Shown here: one piece after another, positions 17,213 through 25,743 of the stretch
Numbering within the stretch: the first letter of the stretch is position 1
Layout: every line of letters starts with the position of its first letter
Source of the DNA: an uncultured Planctomycetia bacterium
Lineage (GTDB): Bacteria; Planctomycetota; UBA1135; GCA-002686595
Direction of reading: 5' to 3'
NCBI GenBank assembly: GCA_937952135.1
Contig: CALFYL010000307.1
Span: 1 to 35,828 of the forward strand
Length of the DNA: 35,828 bases
The notes under the pieces: model-generated
What the model saw: the letters and a program-made list of their open reading frames with translations, nothing else
What the model was told of the DNA's origin: nothing
Databases searched by the model: none
Translations under genes and position numbers: made by a program

Positions 17213-18544
17213 GTGCCCGAGACCCAGCGCCGGATGCTCAAGGACAGCCTGCACCGCAGCGTGCGGCTGGAGGTCGACGCCGACGGCCGGCGCACGGTGG
17301 TCAAGCGCTTTTCGAGCCGCACGCTCGCGGCGTCGACGCTCGACCGTGCGCGCGCGGCGCGCGAGCACCGCTTGCTCGGCGAGCTCGTCGCACGCGGCAT
17401 CCCGGCGCCGCGGCCGCTGGCGCTCGAGCGCGTCGAAGGCGGCTGGGAAGTTCGCATGGAGTGGATCGCCGACGCGCAGCCGCTCGCGGAGCTGCTGAGC
17501 GGCGCGGGCGCCTGGCCGACGACGCCCGAGCGCGCAGTGCGGAAGTTCGCGGAGCTGCTCGCGCAGTTGCACGCCGCCGGCGTCGACCATCCGGACCTGC
17601 ATCCGGGCAACGTGCTGCTCGACGCGCGCGGCGGCGCGTGGGCCATCGACTTCCACAAGGCCCGGCGCGTCGAGCGCTTGAACGCCAAGGCGGCGTGGCG
17701 CGACCTCACGAGCCTCGCCGCAGGCGTGCGCGAGCGAACGTCGCACCGCTTTCGCGCGCGCTTCCTCGTCGCCTGGCTGCGCAAAGCCCCGCGGGAGCTC
17801 GTGAAGGCGCTGCTCGAACTCGACGGCGGCTCGCGCACCGAACTCGCGCGAAGGCTCGAGGCGCGCGCGAGAGAGCGCCGCTTCGCCGCCGTGCGCAAGC
17901 GCCGCGACCGATGGTTGCGCGCGAGCTCGTCGTGCGCGCCGGTGAGCGCGCCCTTCGAGGGATTTCGGCGCGTTCGAAGCGACAACGGGTCGGACGACGA
18001 GCCGAACCCCGATCCGCGCGCGAGCTTGCACGCCGAGCGCCGCGCGTTCGTGATCGAAGACCTCGGCCCACGCGATGCGAGCTCGATCTGGTGCTGCGCC
18101 GCGCGCCTCGAAGAGCACGGCCTCGCGACGCTTCGGCCGAGCGCGATGTGCTCGCGTCCAAGGGCCTGGGTGTGCCTCGAGGCGCCGCGCCCCGGCCGCG
18201 TGTGCGAGTCCCCCGCCGACGTCCGCGGCGCCCGCGCGTTGCACTCGCTCGGCCGGCTGTGCGCGCAGCTCGCGGATCGGCGCCTTCAAATCCGCAGCGG
18301 GCCGTGGCCGACGTTGTGGCGCGCGGAGAACGGCGAGCTGCTGCTCGCGGCGGCGCGCGACCTCGACGAGGATCCGCGCGGCGGCGACGGGCTGGATCTC
18401 GTGCGCGTGCTCGCGCTCGCGGGGCTGACCCTCGAGCAGCTCAGCGAACGCGAACGCGCCGCCTACGCCGCGGGCATCGTCGCGGGCTCGAATTTCGGCG
18501 CGAGGGAGACGGCGCGGCTGCGCGCCCGACTGCGCCATGGCTGA
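17213..18544 (+). CDS. LPS-type sugar kinase (Kdo/WaaP family) with degenerate second half
   Basis: From the GTG at 17213 the protein is 443 residues. Residues 1-235 form a Kdo/WaaP (InaA)-type kinase: VVKRF with Lys 31 for ATP, Glu 51, HPDLHPGNVLL with catalytic Asp 128 and Asn 133, and AIDFHKARR with metal-binding Asp 146. Such kinases phosphorylate Kdo or heptose of the LPS core on the cytoplasmic side. Residues 275-443 look like a second, eroded kinase domain: AFVIEDLGP, LHSLGRLCAQLADRRL and a DLDED that resembles the DLD end of a kinase active site, but the catalytic Asp/Asn motif is missing (RSGPWPTLW). Earlier in-frame ATG 17180 lies inside the repeat element, and ATG 17234 is a shorter option. 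The stop overlaps the acyltransferase start by 8 bp, so the pair is one unit. Confidence 0.8.
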   Translation: MPETQRRMLKDSLHRSVRLEVDADGRRTVVKRFSSRTLAASTLDRARAAREHRLLGELVARGIPAPRPLALERVEGGWEVRMEWIADAQPLAELLSGAGAWPTTPERAVRKFAELLAQLHAAGVDHPDLHPGNVLLDARGGAWAIDFHKARRVERLNAKAAWRDLTSLAAGVRERTSHRFRARFLVAWLRKAPRELVKALLELDGGSRTELARRLEARARERRFAAVRKRRDRWLRASSSCAPVSAPFEGFRRVRSDNGSDDEPNPDPRASLHAERRAFVIEDLGPRDASSIWCCAARLEEHGLATLRPSAMCSRPRAWVCLEAPRPGRVCESPADVRGARALHSLGRLCAQLADRRLQIRSGPWPTLWRAENGELLLAAARDLDEDPRGGDGLDLVRVLALAGLTLEQLSERERAAYAAGIVAGSNFGARETARLRARLRHG

Positions 18545-19460
18545 ACCGCTGCGCCGACGCCTGCGGGCGCGCGCGCTCGAGGCGCTCACGTCCGCCGCGG
18601 GCTCGCCCTTCGATCCGCTGCTGCGCGCGGGGCTCGCGGCGGCGACGCACGCGCTGCGCTGGACCCGGCACTCCGAGCGCATCCACGCGAACCTCGTGCT
18701 CGCCTACGGCGACCAGCTCGAGCCCTCGGAGCGCGCGCGCATCGCGAAGGCCGTGCGACGCCACACCGTGCGCCTGGTCCACGAGTGGCTGTGGATGGCG
18801 CGCGCCGCGCGTTCGGCGGAAGACCGCGAGCGCGTCGAGCGCTGGATCGAGCGCAGCGTCGAGTTCGATTCGAGCGTCGACCGTCTGCTGGCGCGAGCGA
18901 ACGAAGGCCGCGGCGTGCTCATCGTGAGCGCGCACCTCGGCAACTGGGAGCTGCTCGCGGCGGCGCTGCGGCGCCTGGGGCTCGACGGAGCGGTCGTCGG
19001 GCTGCGCAAGCGCAACGATTCGAGCGCCGATTGGCTCGTAACGCTGCGCGCGGGCCTGGGCGTCAAGAGCCTCGCCCAGGACGCCTCGCCGCGCGACGTG
19101 CTGCGCGTGCTCGCGAGCGGCGCGACGCTCGGACTCGTGTGCGACCTGCACGCACGGAGGCTCGACAGTGTGGACGCGCCCTTCTTCGGCCGGCCCGCGC
19201 CGACCATGACCGCGCCCGCCGCACTCGCTCGAGCGAGCGGACTTCCGCTGACCCCTGTGCGCTGCGTGCGCGTCGGCGAACGCTACGTCCTCTCGGTCGA
19301 GAGCGAGCTCGAGCTCGACCCGCGGCTCGAACGCCGCGCGGCGACGCTCGACCTGCTCACGCGCATGAACGCGGTGTTCGAGGGCTGGATCCGCCAACAC
19401 CCCGAGCAATGGGCCTGGCACCAGCGCCGCTGGCCGGCGGATCCGCGCGCTTCGCTCTAG
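18537..19460 (+). CDS. LpxL/HtrB-type lauroyl acyltransferase
   Basis: The 307-residue protein belongs to the lipid A biosynthesis acyltransferase (LpxL/LpxM) family. The catalytic HxxxxE is HLGNWE (His 133, Glu 138) in VLIVSAHLGNWELLAAAL. Other family landmarks are HANLVLAYGD near the N-terminus, GLRKRNDSS, LVCDLHARR where the family has DQ, FFGRPAPTMTAPAALARASG and the ending HPEQWAWHQRRW. These enzymes transfer a fatty acyl chain to lipid A or a related glycolipid at the inner membrane. No strong N-terminal membrane helix is visible, only an amphipathic stretch. It overlaps the upstream kinase by 8 bp. Its TAG stop (19458-19460) is also the first three bases of the second repeat copy. With lptFG it suggests that this organism makes and exports a lipid A-like molecule. 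Confidence 0.9.
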   Translation: MAEPLRRRLRARALEALTSAAGSPFDPLLRAGLAAATHALRWTRHSERIHANLVLAYGDQLEPSERARIAKAVRRHTVRLVHEWLWMARAARSAEDRERVERWIERSVEFDSSVDRLLARANEGRGVLIVSAHLGNWELLAAALRRLGLDGAVVGLRKRNDSSADWLVTLRAGLGVKSLAQDASPRDVLRVLASGATLGLVCDLHARRLDSVDAPFFGRPAPTMTAPAALARASGLPLTPVRCVRVGERYVLSVESELELDPRLERRAATLDLLTRMNAVFEGWIRQHPEQWAWHQRRWPADPRASL

Positions 19461-19621
19461 CAGTCCGTTGAAGAAGTGCTCCGTGTGCGATTCCGACCCG
19501 GGCGCGTCGGATCAAGGAGGTCGGACCACAGTTGAATCGCGATTCAACGAGGATCCGCCGACGCAGAGCCGGCGTGTCCGGGCGCGGAAGCGCGCCGGAT
19601 GACTTCTTCAACGGGCTGCTA
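19458..19621. repeat. 164-bp terminal-inverted-repeat element, copy 2
   Basis: Same element as at 17038-17202, same orientation. The left TIR is identical and the right TIR reads ACTTCTTCAACGGGCTGCTA, matching the left one at 19 of 20 positions. The 18-bp palindrome is at 19531-19548. It starts on the TAG stop codon of the acyltransferase; the base after the element is G, so removing the element and one TA would still leave TAG in frame. Its foldback could also end transcription of the kinase-acyltransferase unit. Confidence 0.85.
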
Positions 19622-19627
19622 GGCCTC

Positions 19628-19666
19628 GTCGCGCCCAGTCTGTCGCGCCCAGCCCGTCGCGACCTG
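19628..19666. repeat. Short tandem repeat, 14-bp units
   Basis: GTCGCGCCCAGTCT (19628-19641) is followed by GTCGCGCCCAGCCC (19642-19655) and a partial third unit GTCGCGACCTG. It fills the 56-bp gap between the repeat element and the end of the FHA-like gene. No function evident. Confidence 0.6.
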
Positions 19667-19677
19667 TTTGGCGAGCG

Positions 19678-20982
19678 CTACTTGTCCAGCGGGTTCTCGC
19701 GCAGCCACGCCGCGATGGTCTTGTTCGCCGCGATCTCGGGCCACCAGTCGGGCCGCGACTTTCGGTAGCCGCGGAAGCGCTCCTCGATCTCGGGGATCTG
19801 GAGCAGGCGCGCGGCGGCCGCGTTCTCCATCTCTTCGTCGCCGGTGTACGTCGAGAGCACGAGCAGCCAGTTGACCGCCAGGCCAATCTGGTTGCGGTCA
19901 TACTCGAACTTCGCCTGTTGCGTGCGGTCCTCGTACCACGCCTTGCGCTCGGCGAGGGTCGTGTCGATCAATGCGAGCGCCTTGGAGCGTTCATCGGGCG
20001 CCGCGCCGTCGGCGAAGCGTTGCAGCAGGGCCAGCGCCTGCTTGTAGTCCTTGGGGTTCGCCCAGGTCAGCGCCTTGACCTCGAACTCGATGTCGGCGTA
20101 GGTCGGCGGCTGCTTCATGTCGACGAGCACGCCGTAGCTGTCCTTCATACGCTGGCACCACTCGATCTGCGGGTGCCGCGGCCAACGCGCCTCGAACTCC
20201 GCGATGCGCTTCAAGAACACGCGCACCGCCGGCTTGTCGATCTTGCCCTGCAGGCGCTTCTCTTCGAAGCTCTTGAGCTGCGTCTCGAAGTACTTCGAGC
20301 CGGCCTCGTTCTCCGAGGTGAGCTTCGCGACGCGCTGACTCTCCTCGATCTGCGCTCGCAGCGCGTCGATCTGCGTCTGAATCTCGGGGGGCACGACCGC
20401 GTTCGACGGGATGCGGTCGAGCTCCGTCTGCGCGCTGTCGGGCATGCCCGACTTGAAGAAGTCCTGCGCGCGGAAGAGGTAGGTCTGGCCCGCGAACACA
20501 TCCGGCGGCGACTGCTCGGCCATCTTCTTGAACACGAAGAAGCCGATGAGCCCCAGGGGGATCAGCAGCATGAGCATGTGCGCCGGCTTGAGCCCGCCGG
20601 ACTTGTAGAGCTCGCGGTTCGAGCGCTGCCACTCTTCCTTCTTGGGCGCTTTCGCCGCGGCCGCCATCGCTTTCTCGGCGGGCGTCGCCGCGCCTTCGGG
20701 CGCCTCGACGGTCAAGGTGGCTTCGCCGATCTTCACCGACGCACCCGGCTTGAGTTCGGTCTCGGCCGTCAGCGAGCGCGGGCCCATCTTGGGCGGCATC
20801 ACGCCGGGCTTGGGCTTGAGCGTCACGCGCCCGCCTTGGATCACGAGCTCGGCGTGAAGCTCCGCGACTCCGGCGCTCGCGAGCTTGAGCGCCGCGTGCG
20901 CGCCGCTGCCGATCGAGATCACCCCGTCGCCCACCTTGAACGCGCGGCGCTTGCCGCCTTCTTCGAGGATCAGTCGCGTCAT
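19678..20982 (-). CDS. FHA-like single-pass membrane protein
   Basis: The 434-residue protein has a cytoplasmic N-terminal beta-rich domain (1-95) with an FHA-like layout, an Ala/Lys-rich linker, one membrane helix (about 134-151, MLMLLIPLGLIGFFVF) and a 280-residue helical periplasmic part with TPR-like pairs (DSAQTELDRIPSNAVVP, DYKQALALLQRFADG). The FHA domain looks degenerate: the usual phosphothreonine-binding Arg after the 'IG' is Ser (SIGSG, 23-27), and the Ser-Arg-x-His motif reads AELH (40-43). The His survives. It may therefore bind something else or only scaffold. It follows the CAP lipoprotein by 43 bp on the same strand; the two probably work together. No signal peptide precedes the FHA-like domain. 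Confidence 0.75.
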   Translation of the reverse strand: MTRLILEEGGKRRAFKVGDGVISIGSGAHAALKLASAGVAELHAELVIQGGRVTLKPKPGVMPPKMGPRSLTAETELKPGASVKIGEATLTVEAPEGAATPAEKAMAAAAKAPKKEEWQRSNRELYKSGGLKPAHMLMLLIPLGLIGFFVFKKMAEQSPPDVFAGQTYLFRAQDFFKSGMPDSAQTELDRIPSNAVVPPEIQTQIDALRAQIEESQRVAKLTSENEAGSKYFETQLKSFEEKRLQGKIDKPAVRVFLKRIAEFEARWPRHPQIEWCQRMKDSYGVLVDMKQPPTYADIEFEVKALTWANPKDYKQALALLQRFADGAAPDERSKALALIDTTLAERKAWYEDRTQQAKFEYDRNQIGLAVNWLLVLSTYTGDEEMENAAAARLLQIPEIEERFRGYRKSRPDWWPEIAANKTIAAWLRENPLDK

Positions 20983-21025
20983 CGAGTCACAACCTGTTGG
21001 TCGAGTCCGTTCGTGCAGCGAGCCA

Positions 21026-23515
21026 TCAGCGGTCGAGTTCGCGCTCGAAGGCTCGATCGGCGCCGAAGTTCTGGGTCCAGTAGTTCGAGGCCAGTCCGCT
21101 GGCCATCTCGCGGTGCGAAGCCATCAGCAGGTTGCGGTGGTGGCCGCTCGACTGCGTCCAGCCGATGTGGGCCGCCTCCGGATCGCCGCCGACCATGGCG
21201 CAGTTCTCGCTGACGCCGCTGTTGTACCCTTCCTTGCGCGCGCGATCACTGGGCGTCCGGCGTTCGGGGTCCTGCTCGAAGTGCCCGAAGTCCCCGGTGT
21301 TCGCCATGTAGTTGCTGTGCCACTGCGCGGCGGCCTGGATCTGCGGGTTCCACGCCACGGAGCGCCGGCCGAACATCGCGCGGTAGCGGTTGGTGATGCG
21401 CACCTGCTCGCGCTCGGCGATGTCGGGGACCTGTTCGGGCACGGCGTCCTTCTGGCGCTCGAACTGCGCCCACAGGCGCTCGTTGCGCGCCTCGACGGCG
21501 CGCGCGCGCGCGAGGTCCTTGGCTTCCTCGAGGTTCCACGCGAACTGCGGTACGTCGATGACCTCCAGCTCGCGCGGGATCGCCGGCAGCCACGCGGGCA
21601 GGCTCTCGGGCACGACGAACGCGAGTTGGAGCCGTTCGTGCGTGGTGCGGCACCATTCGAACTCGTCGAAGGCCGCGAGGAAGTCCTTGGGCAGCTTGAC
21701 CGACTTCGACTTCGTCCACGCTTCCCGGAGCTTGCCGACGGCCTCGTTGACGCGCCGCTGCGCCTTCGCGTAGTCGGCGGCCGAGCGCGGCGGCTCCGGC
21801 GGGTTGTACGGGTAGAAGTAGGTCTCTTCGTCGAAGATCAGCTCGAGCGCTTCCTTGCGCGCGGCGTCGACGGCTTCGCGCAAGGTCGCCACGGCGCGCA
21901 GTTGATCGACGGTCTTCGAGCGCGCGAGCTTGGCGACCGCCGCCACCGCGCGCGCCGCGAGCGCCCTGCGCACGGTCTCGAGCGACGCTCCATCCACCAG
22001 CGCCTCGAAGGCGCGCTCGCGTTCGGTGGCGTTCGCGCGGAGGAAGCGCCGCTCGAGGTCGGCGTCGATCGCGGCCGCCTCGCTTTGCGCGACGGCTTCG
22101 GGCGCGGCCCAGCCGCCGTTCGACAGCACGTAGCGCTGCGCGGCGCCGATTCCCCCGCGGGCGCGGGAGATCATGCCCGAGGCCGTCTCCGCGTCGAGCG
22201 TGCCGCGTTCGACGAGCCGCGCGAGCTCGACGGCGGCCGCTTCGCGCTGCCGCGCGTCCCCCGCGAGGGCTTCCGCGATCACTCCGCGGCGCGCGAGCTG
22301 CGAGAGCTCGAAGTTCGAGGCGACTTGCTGCAGCAGATCGAAGCCCACCGCGCTCCACGGCCGGCCCTCGCCGTGGATGGTCCACAGCGTGGAGTCGATC
22401 GCCGTCACGCCGGCGCTCGCGAACTTCGCCGGGTCGCGCTCGAGCGCGCTGCGGAGTTCCTGACGCAGCTCGATCCGCGCGCGCAGGTCCTGGGCGACTC
22501 CGACGCAGTCGTCGCGCTGATCGCCCGCGAACAGCTTGCCGCTGGCCGCGAGCATGCAGCGCCGGGCGAAGGCGAGTTCGCCCTCCGCGGCGCGGGCGTG
22601 CGCCAGCTCGATCAGCGCCTGGGCGTCGAGGTCCGGAGGCTCCTCGGCCGCTCCGCCCGCCAGCGCGACCGCGCTCTCGTCGGCGAGCGCCTTCGCACCG
22701 GCATCGCCGCCCTCATCGGACAGCTCGAACAGCGTGAACGGCTCGTCGGACGGCGCGACGTAGTTGCGCGCGCGTTCGTCGAGGTCGTCGATCAAGGTGC
22801 TGAGCCGCTCGAAGTCGCGCGACGGCGGAAAGCGCTCGGAGTGTTTGCGCAGCCACGCGTGGGCCTCGCGCGCCGAGACGTCCTTCTCGATCTGGTGCGC
22901 TTGGGCGATCAGGCGCTGCGCCTCCTCGAGCGCTCCGTCGCGCACCGCGCGGCGCAGCTCGCCGAGGTCGCCCACCTTCTCTCGCGGCTGATCGCTGAGC
23001 ATCACGAGCAACGAATCGGCGCGCTGCCACTGCTTCTCCGCGAGCGCCTCGCGCACCTCCGCGCGCAACTGCGGACCCAGCTCCGGATTCGCGGCGCCGC
23101 TCGGAACCTGGGGCGCCGACTTGCGCTTGCCGTTCTCCGCCGCGCTCTTCGCGTAGCGCTCGGTCGCTTCGCTCAGCGCGATCTCGAGCATCTCGCGCGC
23201 CCCGCGGTCCTTCGTGCGCTCGCGCCAGCCCTTGAGCTGGTCGCGCACCTCGTTCGGCGAGAGCTCGCCGCTGCGGGCGAACAGCGCGTCGATGTCCTGC
23301 GTCAGCTTCGCGCGCTTCTCGCGCAAGCGGCCGATTTCGGCCGTCAAATCGCGAGCGCGGCTCGATTCCAGCGGCGCAAGCAGGCGCTCGGCGCGGTCGA
23401 GGTCCCCAGCGGAAATCGAGGCTTGGGCCTGGTCGAGCGCGTCGCGCTCCGAGCTGCACGATCCCGTCAGGACCAGCGCCACCATCAACAACGAACACAA
23501 ACGCCAGAAGGGCAT
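21026..23515 (-). CDS. Lipoprotein with C-terminal CAP (SCP/PR-1) domain
   Basis: The 829-residue protein starts with a signal peptide and a lipobox-like LTGSCSS (Cys 20). Residues 25-690 are overwhelmingly helical and charged, with HEAT/TPR-like character and possible coiled coil. Residues about 700-829 are a CAP domain: ITNRYRAMFGRRSVAWNP, AAAQWHSNYMANTGDFGHF with the first active-site-like His, SENCAMVGGDPEAAHIGW, and SSGHHRNLLMASHREMASG with the second His, ending NYWTQNFG. Bacterial CAP proteins are secreted, with roles from lipid binding to proteolysis; none can be chosen here. It is first in a unit with the FHA-like protein. The large helical domain in front of CAP is unusual against the typical stand-alone CAP of about 150 residues. 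Confidence 0.82.
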   Translation of the reverse strand: MPFWRLCSLLMVALVLTGSCSSERDALDQAQASISAGDLDRAERLLAPLESSRARDLTAEIGRLREKRAKLTQDIDALFARSGELSPNEVRDQLKGWRERTKDRGAREMLEIALSEATERYAKSAAENGKRKSAPQVPSGAANPELGPQLRAEVREALAEKQWQRADSLLVMLSDQPREKVGDLGELRRAVRDGALEEAQRLIAQAHQIEKDVSAREAHAWLRKHSERFPPSRDFERLSTLIDDLDERARNYVAPSDEPFTLFELSDEGGDAGAKALADESAVALAGGAAEEPPDLDAQALIELAHARAAEGELAFARRCMLAASGKLFAGDQRDDCVGVAQDLRARIELRQELRSALERDPAKFASAGVTAIDSTLWTIHGEGRPWSAVGFDLLQQVASNFELSQLARRGVIAEALAGDARQREAAAVELARLVERGTLDAETASGMISRARGGIGAAQRYVLSNGGWAAPEAVAQSEAAAIDADLERRFLRANATERERAFEALVDGASLETVRRALAARAVAAVAKLARSKTVDQLRAVATLREAVDAARKEALELIFDEETYFYPYNPPEPPRSAADYAKAQRRVNEAVGKLREAWTKSKSVKLPKDFLAAFDEFEWCRTTHERLQLAFVVPESLPAWLPAIPRELEVIDVPQFAWNLEEAKDLARARAVEARNERLWAQFERQKDAVPEQVPDIAEREQVRITNRYRAMFGRRSVAWNPQIQAAAQWHSNYMANTGDFGHFEQDPERRTPSDRARKEGYNSGVSENCAMVGGDPEAAHIGWTQSSGHHRNLLMASHREMASGLASNYWTQNFGADRAFERELDR

Positions 23516-23868
23516 GGAGTAGAGGCTTGAGTGGGGCCGCGACGTGCTGAACGGGTTGGAGCTGGACGAATTCGAGCTGGCAGGCCTGGCCGTTGGGGAT
23601 CGGTCGCCGGCGCAGGGCCGTTTGGACCGCCCGCTCGCGTTCGCCGGGCGGCGCCCTCGCGACCGAGGCGGGGCCGAAAGCCCGCTCCGACGCGCGGCCG
23701 CCGAGCGAAGCGCCGAACAAGGTACCCCAGGCGCCTTGTGCGGTCACGGGCGGACGCCCGCAGAGCGCGAGAGACTCGATTCGCTCCGGCGCCGCGACCG
23801 AACTACGCTCTGCTCGCCGCCTCGCGCCGACCGCGAGCTCCCCCACCCATCCGCCGGACTCTTCCGCC
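23516..23868. other. Intergenic region between divergent CAP and M3 peptidase genes
   Basis: This 353-bp region must hold both promoters. On the plus strand TACGCT at 23804-23809 is the best -10 candidate for the peptidase, leaving a leader of about 55 nt. On the minus strand I see no convincing box near the CAP gene start (TACTCC abuts the ATG). No gene, terminator or repeat is evident. Confidence 0.5.
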
Positions 23869-25743
23869 GTGCACTCCGCCACACCCACGCACCCCCTGGA
23901 CGAACTCGACGCGCACTACGCGCGGCTTCACACGCGCAAGGAAGACGCGTTCTGGGCGGCGAAGATGGGATTGGCGGCGGACTCGCGCGCAGCCCACGCG
24001 GAGCTCGAGGCGCGCGAGCTCGAGGTGCAGCGCTTCTTGCAGGATCCCGCGCGGCTGGCCCAGGCGCGGGAGCTCGCGGCCAACGCGCGCTCCGAGAACG
24101 ACCGTGTGCGCGCGAACGGCTGGGTCGCGACGTTCGAGTCGCACGTCATCGACAGCGCCGCGGCGAGGCAGCTCGCGGAGGAGATCACGGCGGCCGAGAG
24201 CCGGCTCGAGCACGCGCGCGGCGAAATGGAGCTCGGCTATCGCTCGCCGCAGGGTGGTTTCGTGCGTGCGACGAGCGTGAGGTTGTCGAGCATGCTCCGC
24301 TCCGAGCCCGACGAGGAGCTGCGGCGCGCGGCGTGGAACGGACTGCGCACGATCGAGCCGTTCGTGATCGACGCGGGCTTCCTCGAGCTCGTGCGCAAGC
24401 GCAACCAGCTCGGACGCAGCCTCGGCGCCGAGGACTACTACGACTGGAAGACGCGCCGCGTCGAGGGCCTGAGCAAGCGAGAGGTCTTCGCGCTGCTGGA
24501 CGAACTCGAAGTGCTCACGCGCGAAGCGGGCCGGCGCGCGGTCGACCAGGCGCGCGAGCGCTTCGGAGCGGCGAGCTTCACGCCCTGGAACGTCAACTTC
24601 CTCGTGGCCGGCGACGCGACGCGGGAGCTCGACCCGTACTTTCCGTTCCGCGCGGCGCTCGAGCGCTGGGGACGGTCGTTCGCGGCGATGGGAGTGCGCT
24701 ACCAAGACGCCGAGCTCGTGCTCGACCTCGTCGATCGCCGCGGCAAGTACGAGAACGGCTTCATGCACGGACCCGTGGTCGCGTGGCGGCGCGGCGGCGA
24801 ACGCATCGCGGCGCGCATCCACTTCACCGCGAACGCGATTCCGGGCATGGTCGGCTCCGGCCAGCGCGCGATGCAGACCCTGTTCCACGAGGGCGGTCAC
24901 GCGGCGCACTTCGCGAACATCGACATGCCGAGTCCGTGCTTCGGACAGGAGTTCGCGCCGACTTCGGTCGCCTTCAGCGAGACGCAGAGCATGTTCTTCG
25001 ATTCGCTGCTCGACGACGCCGACTGGCAGGCGCGCTACGCGCTCGACGTGAACGGCCACGCGCTGCCCCTCGCGGTCGCCGAGCGCGCCATCGACGCGCA
25101 CCAACCCTTCGCGGCCTGGAACGCGCGCTCGATGCTCGCGGTGTGCTACGGTGAGAAGGCGCTGTACGAGCTGCCGGACAGCGAACTCACGCCGGAGAAC
25201 GCGCTGCGCACGCTGCGCGAGGTCGAGCGCAAGCTGCTGTTCCTGGACGAAGGCGCGCCGCGGCCGATCCTGGCCGTCCCGCACTTGCTCGCCGGCGATT
25301 CGAGCGCCTACTACCACGGCTACGTGCTCGCGGAGATGGCCGTGCACCAGACGCGCCAGCACTTCCTCGCGCGCGACGGCCACCTGGTCGACAATCCGCG
25401 CATCGGACCCGAGCTCGCGAAGTCCTGGTGGCAGCCGGGCAACAGCGTGCGTTTCGCGGAGTTCATCCGGCGCCTCACCGGCGCCCATTTGAGCGCCGCT
25501 CACATGGCGAAGGCGCTGGCGCGCAGCCCCGAGGAGGCGAAGCGCGAGGCGCGCGCGAGCGTCGCGAAGCTCGCGAGCGTGCCGCGTTTCGACGGGCCGG
25601 TGCGGCTCGACGCGCGCATCAAGGTGGTCCACGGCCGCGAGACGGTGGCCGAGCTCGAAGGCGACTTCGGGGGCGACTTCGAGGCTTTCAGCGGCAAGTT
25701 CGCCCGGTGGATCGATGAGCGACTCGCCGCAGCCCAAGCCTGA
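23869..25743 (+). CDS. M3 family metallopeptidase (oligopeptidase)
   Basis: From the GTG at 23869 the protein is 624 residues, within the range of M3 peptidases (600-700). The zinc site is HEGGH at 340-344 (LFHEGGHAAHF), with the downstream third-ligand region TQSMFFDSLLDD. Other matches are GPVVAWRRGG, SPCFGQEFAPTSVAFSETQ and the substrate-binding SSAYYHGYVLAEM. M3 enzymes such as thimet oligopeptidase and Dcp cleave short peptides. No signal peptide is visible, so the enzyme should be cytoplasmic and recycle peptides. Open sequence extends upstream to 23593 but is low in family similarity; GTG 23869 is the last plausible start before the conserved helix LDELDAHYARLHTRKEDAF. Its end overlaps the next gene by 29 bp. 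Confidence 0.9.
   Translation: MHSATPTHPLDELDAHYARLHTRKEDAFWAAKMGLAADSRAAHAELEARELEVQRFLQDPARLAQARELAANARSENDRVRANGWVATFESHVIDSAAARQLAEEITAAESRLEHARGEMELGYRSPQGGFVRATSVRLSSMLRSEPDEELRRAAWNGLRTIEPFVIDAGFLELVRKRNQLGRSLGAEDYYDWKTRRVEGLSKREVFALLDELEVLTREAGRRAVDQARERFGAASFTPWNVNFLVAGDATRELDPYFPFRAALERWGRSFAAMGVRYQDAELVLDLVDRRGKYENGFMHGPVVAWRRGGERIAARIHFTANAIPGMVGSGQRAMQTLFHEGGHAAHFANIDMPSPCFGQEFAPTSVAFSETQSMFFDSLLDDADWQARYALDVNGHALPLAVAERAIDAHQPFAAWNARSMLAVCYGEKALYELPDSELTPENALRTLREVERKLLFLDEGAPRPILAVPHLLAGDSSAYYHGYVLAEMAVHQTRQHFLARDGHLVDNPRIGPELAKSWWQPGNSVRFAEFIRRLTGAHLSAAHMAKALARSPEEAKREARASVAKLASVPRFDGPVRLDARIKVVHGRETVAELEGDFGGDFEAFSGKFARWIDERLAAAQA

Noticed and set aside
17038..19621. Composite transposon carrying the kinase and acyltransferase between direct repeats
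   Set aside because: There is no transposase, the genes match neighbours in base composition and pathway, and each copy has its own clean TA boundary, which fits two independent insertions better. It is not fully excluded.
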